From assembly GCF_014694385.1 (NCBI RefSeq), contig NZ_JAAOCA010000001.1:62001-126000 (forward strand): a stretch of DNA of 64,000 bases. Reading direction: 5' to 3'. The notes beneath the pieces are model-generated. The model saw only the letters and a program-made list of their open reading frames with translations, was not told the origin of the DNA and made no database searches. Below are positions 44,035 through 53,519 of this stretch, piece after piece (positions within the stretch are counted from its first letter, which is position 1; the number at the start of each line of letters is the position of its first letter). This DNA comes from Pseudomonas typographi. GTDB lineage: Bacteria; Pseudomonadota; Gammaproteobacteria; Pseudomonadales; Pseudomonadaceae. Made by a program: the position numbers and the translations under genes.

Positions 44035-44837
44035 TTACCCAGCACCCCATACACCACCTGGTAGGTGGCCGGCAGGCCGTTGGGGCCACGGTACTGCTCG
44101 TAAGCCTGCAACAGCGCGGCCACCCGCGCCCGCCCGGTAAGGCCGCTGGGCCTGCCCGGGTTGAGGTTATGCGCCCCAAGCGCCTTCAGCTCATGGGTCA
44201 GTTGGCGCACGCCGGGGTAATGCAGCACATGGGGGCACACCTGCAGTTCGAGCGTGCTCAGCGAACTGGCGGCGCATAGGCGCTGGTAATCCTGCGCCGC
44301 CCGAAAGCGGTTCACGTGCACGGCGCCATCGACTTGCTGCCAGCTACCTTGCAATTCATATAGCGTACCTTGGCACAGGCTGGTGAATGCCAGCACCCCA
44401 CCGGGCCGCAACACGCGGGCGGCTTCATCCAGCACGGCGGCGAAGTCGCTGCACCATTGCACGGCCAGGCTGGTGAAAATCAACTCGGCGCTGGCACTGC
44501 GAAGGGGCAGCCGCTCGGCATCGCCAACGACGTGATAGCAGGCGCCGCCCAGCGGCCGCGCATGGCGCAGCATGCCCTCGGCGATATCCACCGCCACCCC
44601 GGTGGCGTGGGGATAACGCTGGTACAGGGCCCGGCTGAAATAGCCGGTGCCACTGCCCAGGTCTACCCATTGCCGTGGTTGCAGCGGCGCGGGCAACCGC
44701 GCCAGCAGCGCCTGCCCCACGTCGCGCTGTAGCTGCGCGACACTGTCGTAGCTGGCCGCCGCGCGGGAAAACGACGCCGCCACCTGCTGCTTGGCTGGGT
44801 GTGGCTGGGGCAAGGGCGGTTGGCTCAGGTCAGCCAT
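44031..44837 (-). CDS. bioC: Malonyl-ACP O-methyltransferase
   Basis: A 268-residue SAM methyltransferase that caps malonyl-ACP so that fatty-acid synthase makes pimeloyl chains. Motif I is [14 protein letters not shown] near 57-70, followed by [10 protein letters not shown] and the acidic post-II region [12 protein letters not shown] near 140. It overlaps bioH upstream by 8 bp and bioD downstream by 4. BioC is usually the least conserved member; here position and motifs agree. Confidence 0.95.
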   Translation of the reverse strand: MADLSQPPLPQPHPAKQQVAASFSRAAASYDSVAQLQRDVGQALLARLPAPLQPRQWVDLGSGTGYFSRALYQRYPHATGVAVDIAEGMLRHARPLGGACYHVVGDAERLPLRSASAELIFTSLAVQWCSDFAAVLDEAARVLRPGGVLAFTSLCQGTLYELQGSWQQVDGAVHVNRFRAAQDYQRLCAASSLSTLELQVCPHVLHYPGVRQLTHELKALGAHNLNPGRPSGLTGRARVAALLQAYEQYRGPNGLPATYQVVYGVLGK

Positions 44838-45528
44838 GGCTGTGCATCCAATCGAGAATGTGTTGGGCTACCCCTTGCGGGGCTTGCACCGGGAAGGCGT
44901 GGCATGCCCGGTCGAGCAACACCACCTGGGCCCGAGGCGCCAGTGCGGCCAATGCCGGGTAGGCGGCTGCCGGCACCAATGCATCGGCAGCGCCCAGCAG
45001 GTGCAGTTGCGGCCCTGGGAACGCGGCCAGCGCTTGGCGGTTGTCGAGCCCGGCAAGCAATGCCAGCCCATCGGCAGTGACCTCGGCGGGCGCCGCCACC
45101 AACTGCCTGGCCAGTTCGCGTGCCTGTTCGCTGCCTTGGCTGCACAGCAGGCTGAAGCGTTTGAGGGTCGCCGCCGGGCTTTGCCTGCAGCCGGCCAAGA
45201 ACGCATCGAACGTAGCGGCCGGCATTGCCGCCGGCCATTGCTCACGGGCGGTGAAGCAGGCGTTGCTGGCAAGGCTCACCACACCTGGGCAGGCGCTGCC
45301 GCGCTGGGCGGCCAGGGCCACGGCGAGCATGCCGCCCAGCGACCACCCCGCCAGCCAGGCGCCCTCGGGTATCCGGGCATGCAGCGCCTGCAGGCAACCC
45401 TCGAAGGTAGGCAGCGCGGGCAAGGCCAGCGGTGTCACCTCGAATGCCGGGTGCAACGCCTCGGCCAATGGCCCCAGCAGTTGCACGCTCAGGCCCCAGC
45501 CGGGCAGCAGGTAAAGCGGTTCACCCAT
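44830..45528 (-). CDS. bioH: Pimeloyl-ACP methyl ester esterase
   Basis: A 232-residue alpha/beta hydrolase that removes the methyl ester made by BioC. It begins just ahead of [15 protein letters not shown], the nucleophile serine is in AGWSLGGML near residue 70, and the terminal histidine lies in [12 protein letters not shown] prefer the ATG at 45528, which overlaps the bioF stop (ATGGGTGA); the ATG at 45549 would add seven residues, with a purine site too close. It is the esterase of the pathway in this species, so bioJ- or bioG-type enzymes are not needed. Confidence 0.9.
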   Translation of the reverse strand: MGEPLYLLPGWGLSVQLLGPLAEALHPAFEVTPLALPALPTFEGCLQALHARIPEGAWLAGWSLGGMLAVALAAQRGSACPGVVSLASNACFTAREQWPAAMPAATFDAFLAGCRQSPAATLKRFSLLCSQGSEQARELARQLVAAPAEVTADGLALLAGLDNRQALAAFPGPQLHLLGAADALVPAAAYPALAALAPRAQVVLLDRACHAFPVQAPQGVAQHILDWMHSHG

Positions 45529-46693
45529 GGCTGGGGCCCAATCGTGCATAACCTTCGGCGAGCACTTCCAGCAAGCGCTGCACCTGTTGCGGGGTGTGGG
45601 CGGCCGTTAGGGTTACCCGCAACCGGGCGCTGCCGGCGGGCACCGTGGGCGGGCGGATGGCGCTGACCATCAGGCCGTGCTCGCGCAAGTATCGCGACAG
45701 CGCCAGCGCCCGCGCGGCATCCCCCAGTACGATCGGCTGGATCGGCGTTGCGCTGTCCATCAGCTCAAGGCCGATCTGCCGCGCGCCCTGGCGGAACTGG
45801 CGGATCAACAGGCCCAGGTGCTCACGGCGCCAATGCTCCGCGCGCAACAGCTCCAGGCTCTTGAGGGTGGCGCAGGCCAGCGCCGGCGGCTGGCTGGTGG
45901 TGTAGATGTACGGCCGGGCAAACTGCACCAGGGTTTCAATCAGCGCTTCGCTGCCGGCCACGAACGCCCCGGCCGTGCCGAAAGCCTTGCCGAGCGTGCC
46001 GACCAGCACCGGAACCGCCTCTGGCCCTAAACCGAAATGCTCCACGGCCCCGCCACCGTTCTGGCCCAAGGTGCCAAAGCCGTGGGCGTCGTCGACCATC
46101 AGCCAGGCCCCCTTGGCCCGGCAGGCATGGGCAAGGGCGGGCAGCGCGGCGGTGTCGCCGTCCATGCTGAATACGCCATCGGTCACCACCAGCGTATCGC
46201 CCTCGCACTTGGCCAAGCGGCTGGCGAGGCTGAGCGGGTCATTGTGCAGGTAGCGGCTGAAGCGCGCGCCGCTGAGCAACCCGGCATCGAGCAATGAAGC
46301 GTGGTTGAGGCGGTCTTGCAACACGCTGTCGCCCTGCCCCACCAGCGCCGTGATCGCGCCGAGGTTGGCCATGTACCCGGTGCTGAACAACAATGCCCGT
46401 GGTCGCCCAGTGAACTCGGCCAGTGCCAATTCAAGCTCATGGTGGGGGCCGCTGTGGCCCACCACCAGGTGCGAGGCGCCGCCGCCCACGCCCCAGCGTT
46501 CAGCCCCACGCTGCCAAGCCGCCACCACTTCAGGGTGGTTGGCCAGGCCAAGGTAATCGTTGCTGCAGAATGCCAGCAGCGGCGTGCCATCGACCACCAC
46601 CTGCGGCCCCTGTGGGCTTTGCAGCAGGGGCCGCTGCCGGTACAGGCTGGCGGCCCGGCGCTCGGCCAGGCGTGCCTCAAGGTCAAAACCCAT
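45521..46693 (-). CDS. bioF: 8-amino-7-oxononanoate synthase
   Basis: A 390-residue PLP enzyme that condenses pimeloyl-ACP with alanine. [18 protein letters not shown] is the family's N-terminal mark, [19 protein letters not shown] binds the cofactor region, [10 protein letters not shown] holds the PLP aspartate, and the Schiff-base lysine is in [12 protein letters not shown] near 237. It follows bioB after 6 bp and overlaps bioH. Full length and conserved. Confidence 0.97.
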   Translation of the reverse strand: MGFDLEARLAERRAASLYRQRPLLQSPQGPQVVVDGTPLLAFCSNDYLGLANHPEVVAAWQRGAERWGVGGGASHLVVGHSGPHHELELALAEFTGRPRALLFSTGYMANLGAITALVGQGDSVLQDRLNHASLLDAGLLSGARFSRYLHNDPLSLASRLAKCEGDTLVVTDGVFSMDGDTAALPALAHACRAKGAWLMVDDAHGFGTLGQNGGGAVEHFGLGPEAVPVLVGTLGKAFGTAGAFVAGSEALIETLVQFARPYIYTTSQPPALACATLKSLELLRAEHWRREHLGLLIRQFRQGARQIGLELMDSATPIQPIVLGDAARALALSRYLREHGLMVSAIRPPTVPAGSARLRVTLTAAHTPQQVQRLLEVLAEGYARLGPSHG

Positions 46694-46699
46694 GGCCAG

Positions 46700-47758
46700 T
46701 TATGCCGAAGCGGCGTCGTAGAACAGCTCGCTGCTCTTTTGCTCGGCCAGCGCTTGCTCGATCGCCGCCTGGTGCACTTCGTCGGCGTGCTCCTCGCGGG
46801 CCTCGGGGCGGATGCCCAGGCGCGCGAACAGGCGCATGTCGCTTTCGGCTTGTGGGTTGGCGGTGGTCAGCAGCTTTTCGCCGTAGAAAATCGAATTGGC
46901 CCCGGCCAAGAACGCCAGCGCCTGCATTTGCTCGTTCATCTGCTCACGCCCGGCCGAAAGGCGCACATGGGACTTCGGCATCAGAATGCGCGCCACCGCC
47001 AGCATGCGGATAAAATCGAACGGGTCTACGTCCGCTTCGTTTTCCAACGGGGTGCCGGCCACTTTCACCAGCATGTTGATGGGCACCGACTCGGGGTGTT
47101 CAGGCAGGTTGGCCAGTTGGATCAACAGCCCGGCGCGGTCGTCGAGCGACTCGCCCATGCCCAGGATCCCGCCGGAGCAGACCTTCATGCCCGCCTCGCG
47201 TACGTAGGCCAGGGTTTGCAGGCGCTCGCCATAAGTGCGGGTGGTAATGATGTTGCCGTAGAACTCGGGCGAGGTATCGAGGTTGTGGTTGTAGTAATCC
47301 AACCCCGCCTCGGCCAGCGCCTCGGTTTGCTCGCGGTCCAGGCGGCCGAGGGTCATGCAGGTTTCCAGGCCCAGCGCCTTCACGCCCTTGACCATCTGCA
47401 ACACGTAGGGCATGTCTTTGGCCGCCGGGTGCTTCCAGGCCGCCCCCATGCAAAAGCGCGTGGAGCCGATCGCCTTGGCGCGGGCGGCCTCTTCAAGCAC
47501 CTTTTGCACTTCCATCAGCTTTTCTTTTTCCAGCCCGGTGTTGTAGTGGCCAGACTGCGGACAATATTTGCAATCTTCCGGGCAGGCGCCGGTCTTGATC
47601 GACAGCAGCGTCGACACCTGCACCTGATTTGGATCGAAATGCGCGCGGTGCACACTCTGCGCCTGGAACAGCAGGTCGTTGAACGGTTGGCTGAAGAGGG
47701 CCTTGACCTCTTGCAGGGTCCAGTCATGGCGCAGGGTGGCCTGGGTGCTCGCGCTCAT
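46700..47758 (-). CDS. bioB: Biotin synthase
   Basis: A 352-residue radical SAM enzyme that inserts sulfur into dethiobiotin. The cluster motif C-x3-C-x2-C is in [14 protein letters not shown] near residues 57-70, and [11 protein letters not shown] and [12 protein letters not shown] carry the auxiliary-cluster residues. I start at the ATG at 47758 ([15 protein letters not shown]), which has AAGGAATT upstream and agrees with the P. putida protein as I recall it; the frame to 47782 is longer without support. It heads the bioBFHCD operon; bioA is not in this window. Confidence 0.97.
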   Translation of the reverse strand: MSASTQATLRHDWTLQEVKALFSQPFNDLLFQAQSVHRAHFDPNQVQVSTLLSIKTGACPEDCKYCPQSGHYNTGLEKEKLMEVQKVLEEAARAKAIGSTRFCMGAAWKHPAAKDMPYVLQMVKGVKALGLETCMTLGRLDREQTEALAEAGLDYYNHNLDTSPEFYGNIITTRTYGERLQTLAYVREAGMKVCSGGILGMGESLDDRAGLLIQLANLPEHPESVPINMLVKVAGTPLENEADVDPFDFIRMLAVARILMPKSHVRLSAGREQMNEQMQALAFLAGANSIFYGEKLLTTANPQAESDMRLFARLGIRPEAREEHADEVHQAAIEQALAEQKSSELFYDAASA

Positions 47759-47849
47759 CGGCAATTCCTTGGTTATGCTCAAGTTTCACGCGCCGGGCAG
47801 GCAATAGCCACAGGCGCAACACGGGTATCGCATAGTCAAGGAAAGCCTA

Positions 47850-48575
47850 ATGCGCTGTCAACCGATCAGAAGCTTTATAGTCAACATATGGTCAAATAAT
47901 AACCAACCCTGTTTATTGTGTGACCAGCCGGCCGGCCAAGCGCTGCCGCTGTGCATCGAGTGTGAATACGATCTGCCCTGGCTCGGCGACGGCTGCGCCC
48001 TGTGTGCGCTGCCAATGCCTGGAAGCCTTTGTGCGGATTGCCTGCTGCGCCCACCGCCATTCACCCGGGTCGAGGCCGCCCTAAGCTATGGCTTTCCGGT
48101 GGATGCGTTGATCACCCGCTTCAAACACCAGGCCCGCTGGCCGTTTGGGCGCCTGCTCGGCGCATTGCTCACGCGCCACCTGCGGCACCGCTACCAAGAA
48201 GGCCTACCCCGCCCTACGTGCTTGCTGCCCGTGCCGCTAGCGCCCAAGCGCCTGCGCCGGCGCGGCTTTAACCAAGCGCAGATGCTGGCCGGTTGGCTGG
48301 GTAAAGGGTTGGGCATAGCCGTGGCTGCCCACCTGCTACGGCGCAAGCGCGACACCGCCGCCCAGCAACGGTTGGGCTTCGAGGCGCGCCAGCACAACCT
48401 GCACGGCGCATTCGAGGTCGCGCCCCGCGCGGTGTTGCAAGGCCGCCATGTGGCCCTGGTAGACGACGTGATGACCAGCGGCGCCACCGCCCGGGCGCTG
48501 GCGCGCCTGCTCATCGATGCTGGGGCCCAGCGGGTGGATGTGTACTGCCTGGCGCGCACGCCCAAGCCCACTTGA
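47850..48575 (+). CDS. ComF-family phosphoribosyltransferase-like protein
   Basis: A 241-residue protein. Two N-terminal CxxC pairs (CLLCDQP, CALCALPMPGSLCADC) form a double zinc finger, then a type I phosphoribosyltransferase domain carries the PRPP loop VALVDDVMTSGATARAL near 205. ComF proteins take part in DNA uptake in competent bacteria; in pseudomonads the role is untested. It is divergent from bioB across about 90 bp, so the two share one control region. Confidence 0.93.
   Translation: MRCQPIRSFIVNIWSNNNQPCLLCDQPAGQALPLCIECEYDLPWLGDGCALCALPMPGSLCADCLLRPPPFTRVEAALSYGFPVDALITRFKHQARWPFGRLLGALLTRHLRHRYQEGLPRPTCLLPVPLAPKRLRRRGFNQAQMLAGWLGKGLGIAVAAHLLRRKRDTAAQQRLGFEARQHNLHGAFEVAPRAVLQGRHVALVDDVMTSGATARALARLLIDAGAQRVDVYCLARTPKPT
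47853..47895 (+). promoter_or_regulatory. Direct repeats of GTCAAC/GTCAAA at bioB-comF divergence
   Basis: GTCAAC occurs in CTGTCAACC and again in TAGTCAACA, and GTCAAA follows in ATGGTCAAAT, all just inside or before the first codons of the ComF gene and upstream of bioB. CTGTCAACC resembles the left half of BirA sites (TTGTxAACC), but the matching inverted right half is not visible. Offered as a possible, unproven regulator site. Confidence 0.25.
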
Positions 48576-48633
48576 CGCGCACTGCTCGCGGCAGGCACCG
48601 TGCACCCATTGCCCTTTAATGCCAGCCTGCCTC

Positions 48634-49398
48634 ATGCCCTTGCCTGCGAGCCTTTCCCAGTACCTCTACCGCCGCCCACAGCGCATCGCGTTGCTGCAGC
48701 ATGTGGCTGAACAGGGCTCGATCACCCGCGCCGCCAAGGCGGCGGGCCTGAGCTACAAAGCCGCCTGGGATGCCATCGACGAACTGAACAATCTGGCCCA
48801 TACCCCCCTGGTGCAACGCAGCGTCGGCGGCAAGGGAGGCGGTGGGGCCCGGTTATCGGCAGAAGGTGAACGGCTGTTGCGCCTGTACCAGCGCCTGCAA
48901 GCGTTACAGGCGCAGGTGCTGGAGGCGGCCGAAGACGCCGACGACTTCGACCTGCTCAACCGCCTGATGCTACACACCAGCGCCCGCAACCAACTGCATG
49001 GGCGGGTAGTGGCCATCGATGCGCAGGGGCGTAACGACCGGGTGCACCTGGACCTGGGCGCGGGCCTTTCGCTCAGCGCCGTGATCACCCATGACAGCAC
49101 CGAGCGTTTGGCCCTCGAGCCCGGGGTGGCGGTGGTGGCACTGATCAAGGCCGGGTGGCTGGCACTGCACCCGGCCGCCAGTGTGTCGGCCGAGGGTGAT
49201 AATCACCTGGAGGGCGAGGTGCAGGTGGTGCTGGATGACGCCGAAGGGCCCAGCGAAGTGCGCATTGGCCTGGCCAATGGGCAAACGCTGTGCGCCCTGG
49301 CACCGCCGGAGCGGGTCGCCGAGTTGGCGCTCAAGGCCGGGCAGCCGGTGGCGGCGCGCTTTGGGCCAAGCATGGTGTTGCTGGGTAAGCCGCTGTAG
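48634..49398 (+). CDS. ModE-like molybdate regulator (LysR-type HTH with TOBE domains)
   Basis: A 254-residue regulator. The N-terminal ModE-type winged helix covers about residues 10-95 (GSITRAAKAAGLSYKAAWDA, then KGGGGARLSAEGERLLRLY). Two TOBE/Mop repeats follow: ARNQLHGRVVAIDAQGRND near 118 and GDNHLEGEVQVVLDDAEG near 190. ModE binds molybdate and controls its transport and molybdoenzymes. No modABC genes are next to it. Start ambiguous: ATG at 48634 or in-frame ATG at 48619, neither with a good ribosome site. Confidence 0.9.
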   Translation: MPLPASLSQYLYRRPQRIALLQHVAEQGSITRAAKAAGLSYKAAWDAIDELNNLAHTPLVQRSVGGKGGGGARLSAEGERLLRLYQRLQALQAQVLEAAEDADDFDLLNRLMLHTSARNQLHGRVVAIDAQGRNDRVHLDLGAGLSLSAVITHDSTERLALEPGVAVVALIKAGWLALHPAASVSAEGDNHLEGEVQVVLDDAEGPSEVRIGLANGQTLCALAPPERVAELALKAGQPVAARFGPSMVLLGKPL

Positions 49399-49437
49399 CC
49401 AGTGTGGGTTTGCCCTGCCGTGGGCGCATGCCCGGCG

Positions 49438-49953
49438 CTACGTTTGCGCCCCCTCGCCGAGGAACCGCCGAATGATCATCGCCACCGCCTCGGCTGGCGG
49501 CATCAGCGCGCTGTTCAGGGTAAATGGCGTGCCATCCCATGCTTCATATTCATGGCTCAATACAGCCTGCCAGGTCGGTGGGGCCAGCCCGACCACATCA
49601 CCCTGCCTGGTTTCTACCCGCCGCTGGTGTTCCCGCTTATCAGAGCACACCACCTGGATATTCACTAATGGAACCCCAGCGCTGGCCGCCACCTCGCGCC
49701 AAGCCTGCCGGCTTTCGGTAACCGGGTTCACGCAATCGGCGATCACCGTACGGCCCAAACGAAGATTACTTCGCGCAAGCTCGTTGGCCACGCAGTAACC
49801 GCTGCGCCCCACGCCCCCCGCCAACGCAGCGCAATTGCGGATAGCCTGCTCGATCGTATCGATTCGCAGGTATACCGCGCTTATTTGGCTGGCGAGGGCG
49901 CTGGCGATAGTGGTTTTTCCGGTGCCCGGCAGGCCGCTGAAAACGATGAGCAT
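49438..49953 (-). CDS. AAA-type P-loop kinase
   Basis: A 171-residue nucleotide-binding protein. The Walker A motif GLPGTGKTTIASALA lies near residues 7-21, followed by LRIDTIEQAIR and a lid region RREHQRRVETR-like (DKREHQRRVETRQGD). It belongs to the broad zeta-toxin/shikimate-kinase-like group of small kinases with unknown substrates. I start at the ATG at 49953, preceded by GAGG; the frame to 50082 adds an unsupported head. It has no operon partner. Confidence 0.85.
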   Translation of the reverse strand: MLIVFSGLPGTGKTTIASALASQISAVYLRIDTIEQAIRNCAALAGGVGRSGYCVANELARSNLRLGRTVIADCVNPVTESRQAWREVAASAGVPLVNIQVVCSDKREHQRRVETRQGDVVGLAPPTWQAVLSHEYEAWDGTPFTLNSALMPPAEAVAMIIRRFLGEGAQT

Positions 49954-50097
49954 TGCACGCCTCTGAATGCATTCACCGGCGCAGTGTAGGTGACTCACCA
50001 GCCCCATAACAGCCAGCAGCGCAAAAGGGCGCCGGGCAGGAAGGCGACGAAACACCCGTCTGCCCTTGGGGCGCTTCCCCACATCGCTCCAGGCACA

Positions 50098-50445
50098 TCA
50101 CCAACGTAGCAAATCACCGGTGGGGGCCTGGCGGCGCAGGTCCACCCTGATCAGTTCTTCATTAACGAATAACAAGTATTGATACGCCCCGCCATTGGGC
50201 CCATACACCAGCACATCGGTTTTTTGCGCGCCCCGGCGGGGGCTGCCGTTACCTTTATGGGCCGGGCCTTGGCTGGCCTGGGCCACGGGCGAACCACACA
50301 CTTGGATAACCTCTGCCAACCGGTCACCCCCGTTGATCAGCCGGGTGCCACAACGCATCGAAGCATGGGCGGGTAAGGCAACCGCCATCAGCGCGGTGGC
50401 CATCACGCGTGGGAAGCGTTTCATAAGGTTTTCGGCGTTCATCAT
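50098..50445 (-). CDS. DUF2845 exported protein
   Basis: A protein of about 115 residues with a signal peptide (KRFPRVMATALMAVALPAHA) and the DUF2845 core: SMRCGTRLINGGDRLAEVIQ, CGSP, then YGPNGGAYQYLLFVNEELIRV. Exported, function unknown. Several starts are possible (50445, 50442 or 50424); the signal peptide begins at 50424, the earlier ones add a short head. Stands alone on its strand. Confidence 0.85.
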   Translation of the reverse strand: MMNAENLMKRFPRVMATALMAVALPAHASMRCGTRLINGGDRLAEVIQVCGSPVAQASQGPAHKGNGSPRRGAQKTDVLVYGPNGGAYQYLLFVNEELIRVDLRRQAPTGDLLRW

Positions 50446-50569
50446 CCGTTCACATTGCAAGAAATTGTAAAACCCGCGGGAAGCGCGGGCTGCTGTTAAC
50501 TGCATTGGGCTGCCGCGACTGCGCTACCATGCAGGCAGGCGCGGCAGCCCGCCGCGCACAGGAGTCACC

Positions 50570-51544
50570 ATGGCGCATCCCTTCGACACCCTTACCCCCG
50601 ACCTGGTGCTCGACGCCGTCGAAAGCTTGGGCTACCTCAGCGACGCGCGAGTGCTGGCCCTCAACAGCTATGAAAACCGCGTGTACCAAGTGGGCCTGGA
50701 TGTAGGCGAGCCACTGATCGCCAAGTTCTACCGGCCGGGCCGCTGGAGCAACGAGGCAATCGCCGAGGAACATAGTTTTACCGCGGAATTGGCTGAATGC
50801 GAGGTGCCGGTGGTAGCGCCGTTGCAGCGCGACGGGCAAAGCCTGTTCGAGCACCAAGGTTTTCGCTTTGCGCTGTTTCCACGCCGTGGCGGCCGTGCGC
50901 CGGAGCCGGGTAACCTCGACCAGCTCTACCGCCTGGGCCAATTATTGGGCCGGCTGCACGCCGTGGGTGCCACCCGCCCATTCAAGCATCGCGAAGCGCT
51001 GGCAGTGGACAACTTTGGCGAGCAATCGCTACAGACATTGATCGACGGCGACTTCATCCCACCCAGCCTGCGCCCGGCCTATGTGTCGGTAGCCCGCGAC
51101 TTGCTCAGCGCGGTAAACGAGCAATGGCGCCGCGCGGCCCATAAAAGCATCCGCCTGCACGGCGACTGCCACCCGGGCAACATGATGTGCCGCGACGAGG
51201 TGTTTCATATCGTCGACCTGGACGACTGCCGCATGGGCCCGGCGGTGCAAGACCTGTGGATGATGCTGGCGGGCGACCGCCAGGAACGCCTGGGGCAACT
51301 GGCCGAGTTGATGGATGGCTACCGGGAGTTCCACGATTTCAGCCCGCGCGAGCTGGCCCTGATCGAACCGCTACGCGCCTTGCGGCTGATGCATTACAGT
51401 GCGTGGCTAGCTCGGCGCTGGGACGACCCGGCCTTCCCCAGAAGCTTTCCGTGGTTCGGCAACGAGCGCTACTGGGGCGACCAGGTGTTGGCCCTGCGCG
51501 AACAATTGGCGGCGCTGGCCGAGGCGCCGCTGGCACTGTTTTGA
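50570..51544 (+). CDS. srkA: Stress-response serine/threonine kinase SrkA (YihE/RdoA)
   Basis: A 324-residue protein of the choline-kinase-like fold. The ATP loop is LALNSYENRVYQVGL near 30-44, and the catalytic segment RLHGDCHPGNMM near 198 with the metal aspartate in HIVDLDDCRMGPA follows. In E. coli this kinase protects against long-lasting Cpx/envelope stress and programmed death. The start has CAGGAG upstream. It is followed by rarD after 22 bp. Confidence 0.94.
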   Translation: MAHPFDTLTPDLVLDAVESLGYLSDARVLALNSYENRVYQVGLDVGEPLIAKFYRPGRWSNEAIAEEHSFTAELAECEVPVVAPLQRDGQSLFEHQGFRFALFPRRGGRAPEPGNLDQLYRLGQLLGRLHAVGATRPFKHREALAVDNFGEQSLQTLIDGDFIPPSLRPAYVSVARDLLSAVNEQWRRAAHKSIRLHGDCHPGNMMCRDEVFHIVDLDDCRMGPAVQDLWMMLAGDRQERLGQLAELMDGYREFHDFSPRELALIEPLRALRLMHYSAWLARRWDDPAFPRSFPWFGNERYWGDQVLALREQLAALAEAPLALF

Positions 51545-51565
51545 CCCAACCGACAAGGACGCTAC

Positions 51566-52453
51566 ATGCACGCCGTAAACCCGCGCCGCGGGTATATTTT
51601 GGGCCTGACCGCCTATTTGCTGTGGGGGCTGTTCCCCCTTTATTTCAAACTGCTCGACAGCATCCCTTCGATCGAAATCATCGTCCAGCGCGTAGTTTGG
51701 TCGGCGCTATTCGCCGCCTTGGCGCTGACGATTTGGCGCCACCCGGGCTGGTGGGCAGAACTGCGCGCCCACCCCACGCGGCTGGCCATTCTGGCAGGTA
51801 GCGGTGCCCTGGTAGCGGGCAATTGGCTGATCTACGTGTGGGCGGTAAACAACGGGCGCATGCTCGAAGCCAGCCTGGGTTATTACATCAACCCGTTGGT
51901 GAACGTGGTGCTGGGCATGGTGATCCTGCGCGAGCGCCTACGGCCCTTGCAATGGTTGGCCGTGGCGCTGGCCGCGGTAGGCGTGCTGCAACAGGTGTGG
52001 CAGGTGGGCAGCCTGCCCTGGGTGTCGATAGCACTGGCGCTGACCTTCGCCTTTTATGGGTTGATTCGCAAACAAGCGCCGATCCAGGCCCTGCCTGGGC
52101 TGACCGTGGAAACCTGGTTACTGGTGCCGGTCGCGCTGGGCTGGTTGTGGCTGCACGGCGGTGCAGTGACCGCGCAGGGCGAATTCTGGACCTCGGCACA
52201 GGCGCTGTGGTTGGTCGCCGCCGGCCCGGTCACCTTAGTGCCGCTGCTCAGCTTCAACGCCGCGGCACGCCACCTGCCCTACGCTACCTTGGGCTTCTTG
52301 CAATACGTGGCGCCCACCCTCGTGCTGGTACTGGCAGTGGGCGTATTCGGCGAGCAGTTAGCTGGGGCCACGCTGGTCGCGTTTGCGTTTATCTGGGCCG
52401 GGCTGGCCGTTTACAGCGTCGATGCCTGGTTCGCCCTGCGTCGGCGTACCTGA
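51566..52453 (+). CDS. rarD: RarD-type EamA permease
   Basis: A 295-residue protein with ten membrane helices in two EamA repeats. GYILGLTAYLLWGLFPLYFK opens the first, NWLIYVWAVNNGRMLEASLG closes a loop typical of RarD, and NAAARHLPYATLGFLQYVAP is the second repeat. RarD-type carriers are drug/metabolite transporters of unknown substrate, linked to chloramphenicol sensitivity. It lies 22 bp after srkA, probably co-transcribed. Confidence 0.94.
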   Translation: MHAVNPRRGYILGLTAYLLWGLFPLYFKLLDSIPSIEIIVQRVVWSALFAALALTIWRHPGWWAELRAHPTRLAILAGSGALVAGNWLIYVWAVNNGRMLEASLGYYINPLVNVVLGMVILRERLRPLQWLAVALAAVGVLQQVWQVGSLPWVSIALALTFAFYGLIRKQAPIQALPGLTVETWLLVPVALGWLWLHGGAVTAQGEFWTSAQALWLVAAGPVTLVPLLSFNAAARHLPYATLGFLQYVAPTLVLVLAVGVFGEQLAGATLVAFAFIWAGLAVYSVDAWFALRRRT

Positions 52454-52777
52454 TCAAAAAACACTCAACAGGCTGCAGCCCTCGCCAGTAAAGGGCTGCA
52501 GCACTATCCCCAGAGCTTATCCACAGGGCGATCCACGGCCTGTGTGCACAAGCCCTTGATTATTGGCTATTTTTCGCTCACTTGCAGCCAAGCCCCGGCT
52601 GGCGTGGCCGGCAAAGGAGCGCCCCCAGGTTATCCACAACTGGGTGCAGTTTTTCCATGAACAACTCGTGGGGTGGCTCAGAAGGTGCCTTTTGCAAAAT
52701 GTGGCTTTCTTGCCATAGCCCGCCACGGCGCCTTAGCTGGGGCGGCATCCACCGCCAATGCTTAGCACCCCATTGGC
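52454..52777. other. Intergenic region with DnaA boxes and a hairpin
   Basis: This 324-bp stretch between convergent genes has no gene. It carries two perfect DnaA boxes, TTATCCACA at 52517-52525 and 52630-52638, a relaxed third box (TGTGCACAA, complement) near 52543 and an AT-richer patch TTGATTATTGGCTATTTTTC between them. An 11-bp perfect stem lies at 52472-52502. It could be a DnaA-titration or accessory binding locus; no dnaA, dnaN or parAB genes are near, so it is not the usual origin. Confidence 0.5.
52472..52502. terminator. Perfect 11-bp hairpin after rarD
   Basis: GCTGCAGCCCT (52472-52482) and AGGGCTGCAGC (52492-52502) form a perfect stem around a 9-base loop, 18 bp past the rarD stop. 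No T-run follows on the plus strand, so it may act by Rho or as an RNA-stabilising end rather than as a classical terminator. Confidence 0.5.
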
Positions 52778-53296
52778 CTAGGGCTGGCTGTGCAGCGTCA
52801 GGTCTACCATCATCTCGCTCGCCAACCCCTCCAGCCGCGCTTGCAAGGCTTCCAAGGGTAAGGTCAGGGGCACTGCCAGGGTCGCCTCGGCAGTGAATAA
52901 TGGCTCGCCGCTCATCGGTGCCGGCTCTACGTCTGTGGCCAGGCGCTCGACGTTCACGCCTTGCTCGGCCAGCACCCGGGTAATGTCGCGCACGATACCG
53001 GGGCGGTCGTTGCCTACCAGCTTGAGGTCTATGGTGCGCCAACTGCAGGGCTGCTCAGTGCCACTCTCGGCGACCAACACACGGATACCGTGGGCGGCCA
53101 GGGCCTGAAGGGCCGCCACCAGTACGTCGTAAGCCTCGGCCGGCACGGCCACGCGCAAGATGCCGGCGAACTGCCCGGCCATGCGCGCCATGCGGCTGTC
53201 GAGCCAATTACCGTGGTGTGTGGCGATGCACTGGGCGACCCGTTCGACCTGCCCGGCTTTATCGGCGGCCAACACCGTCAATACTAACTGGTTCAC
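52778..53296 (-). CDS. GcvR-like protein with two ACT domains
   Basis: A 172-residue protein with two ACT folds: QLVLTVLAADKAGQVERVAQ near the start and LVGNDRPGIVRDITRVLAEQ near 92-112. GcvR in E. coli binds GcvA and represses the glycine cleavage operon. In pseudomonads, proteins of this type sit next to glcB without a gcvA neighbour, so the partner is open. It is divergent from glcB across about 220 bp. Confidence 0.9.
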   Translation of the reverse strand: MNQLVLTVLAADKAGQVERVAQCIATHHGNWLDSRMARMAGQFAGILRVAVPAEAYDVLVAALQALAAHGIRVLVAESGTEQPCSWRTIDLKLVGNDRPGIVRDITRVLAEQGVNVERLATDVEPAPMSGEPLFTAEATLAVPLTLPLEALQARLEGLASEMMVDLTLHSQP

Positions 53297-53519
53297 ACTG
53301 CACCCTCCGTTGATGGTTCAAACAGTATGGCGCAGAAAATTGTGTACGCTTCTGGCTTCAACGTGGAACAATCAGCAATACAAAACACGATGGCGGAACG
53401 GCTGGCATCACGAAAAACGTGACCTATCAGTCTCATTTTCCCCACCGCTGGCGCTCATGTAGTATTCAAAGAAAGCGCTACATAGTTACCGCCCCTGCGC
53501 AATAAGAGTGAGGCAAGCA

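Noticed and set aside
47853..47895. Full BirA operator at the bio operon
   Set aside because: Only one half-site-like word is present; the inverted partner at the expected spacing is missing.
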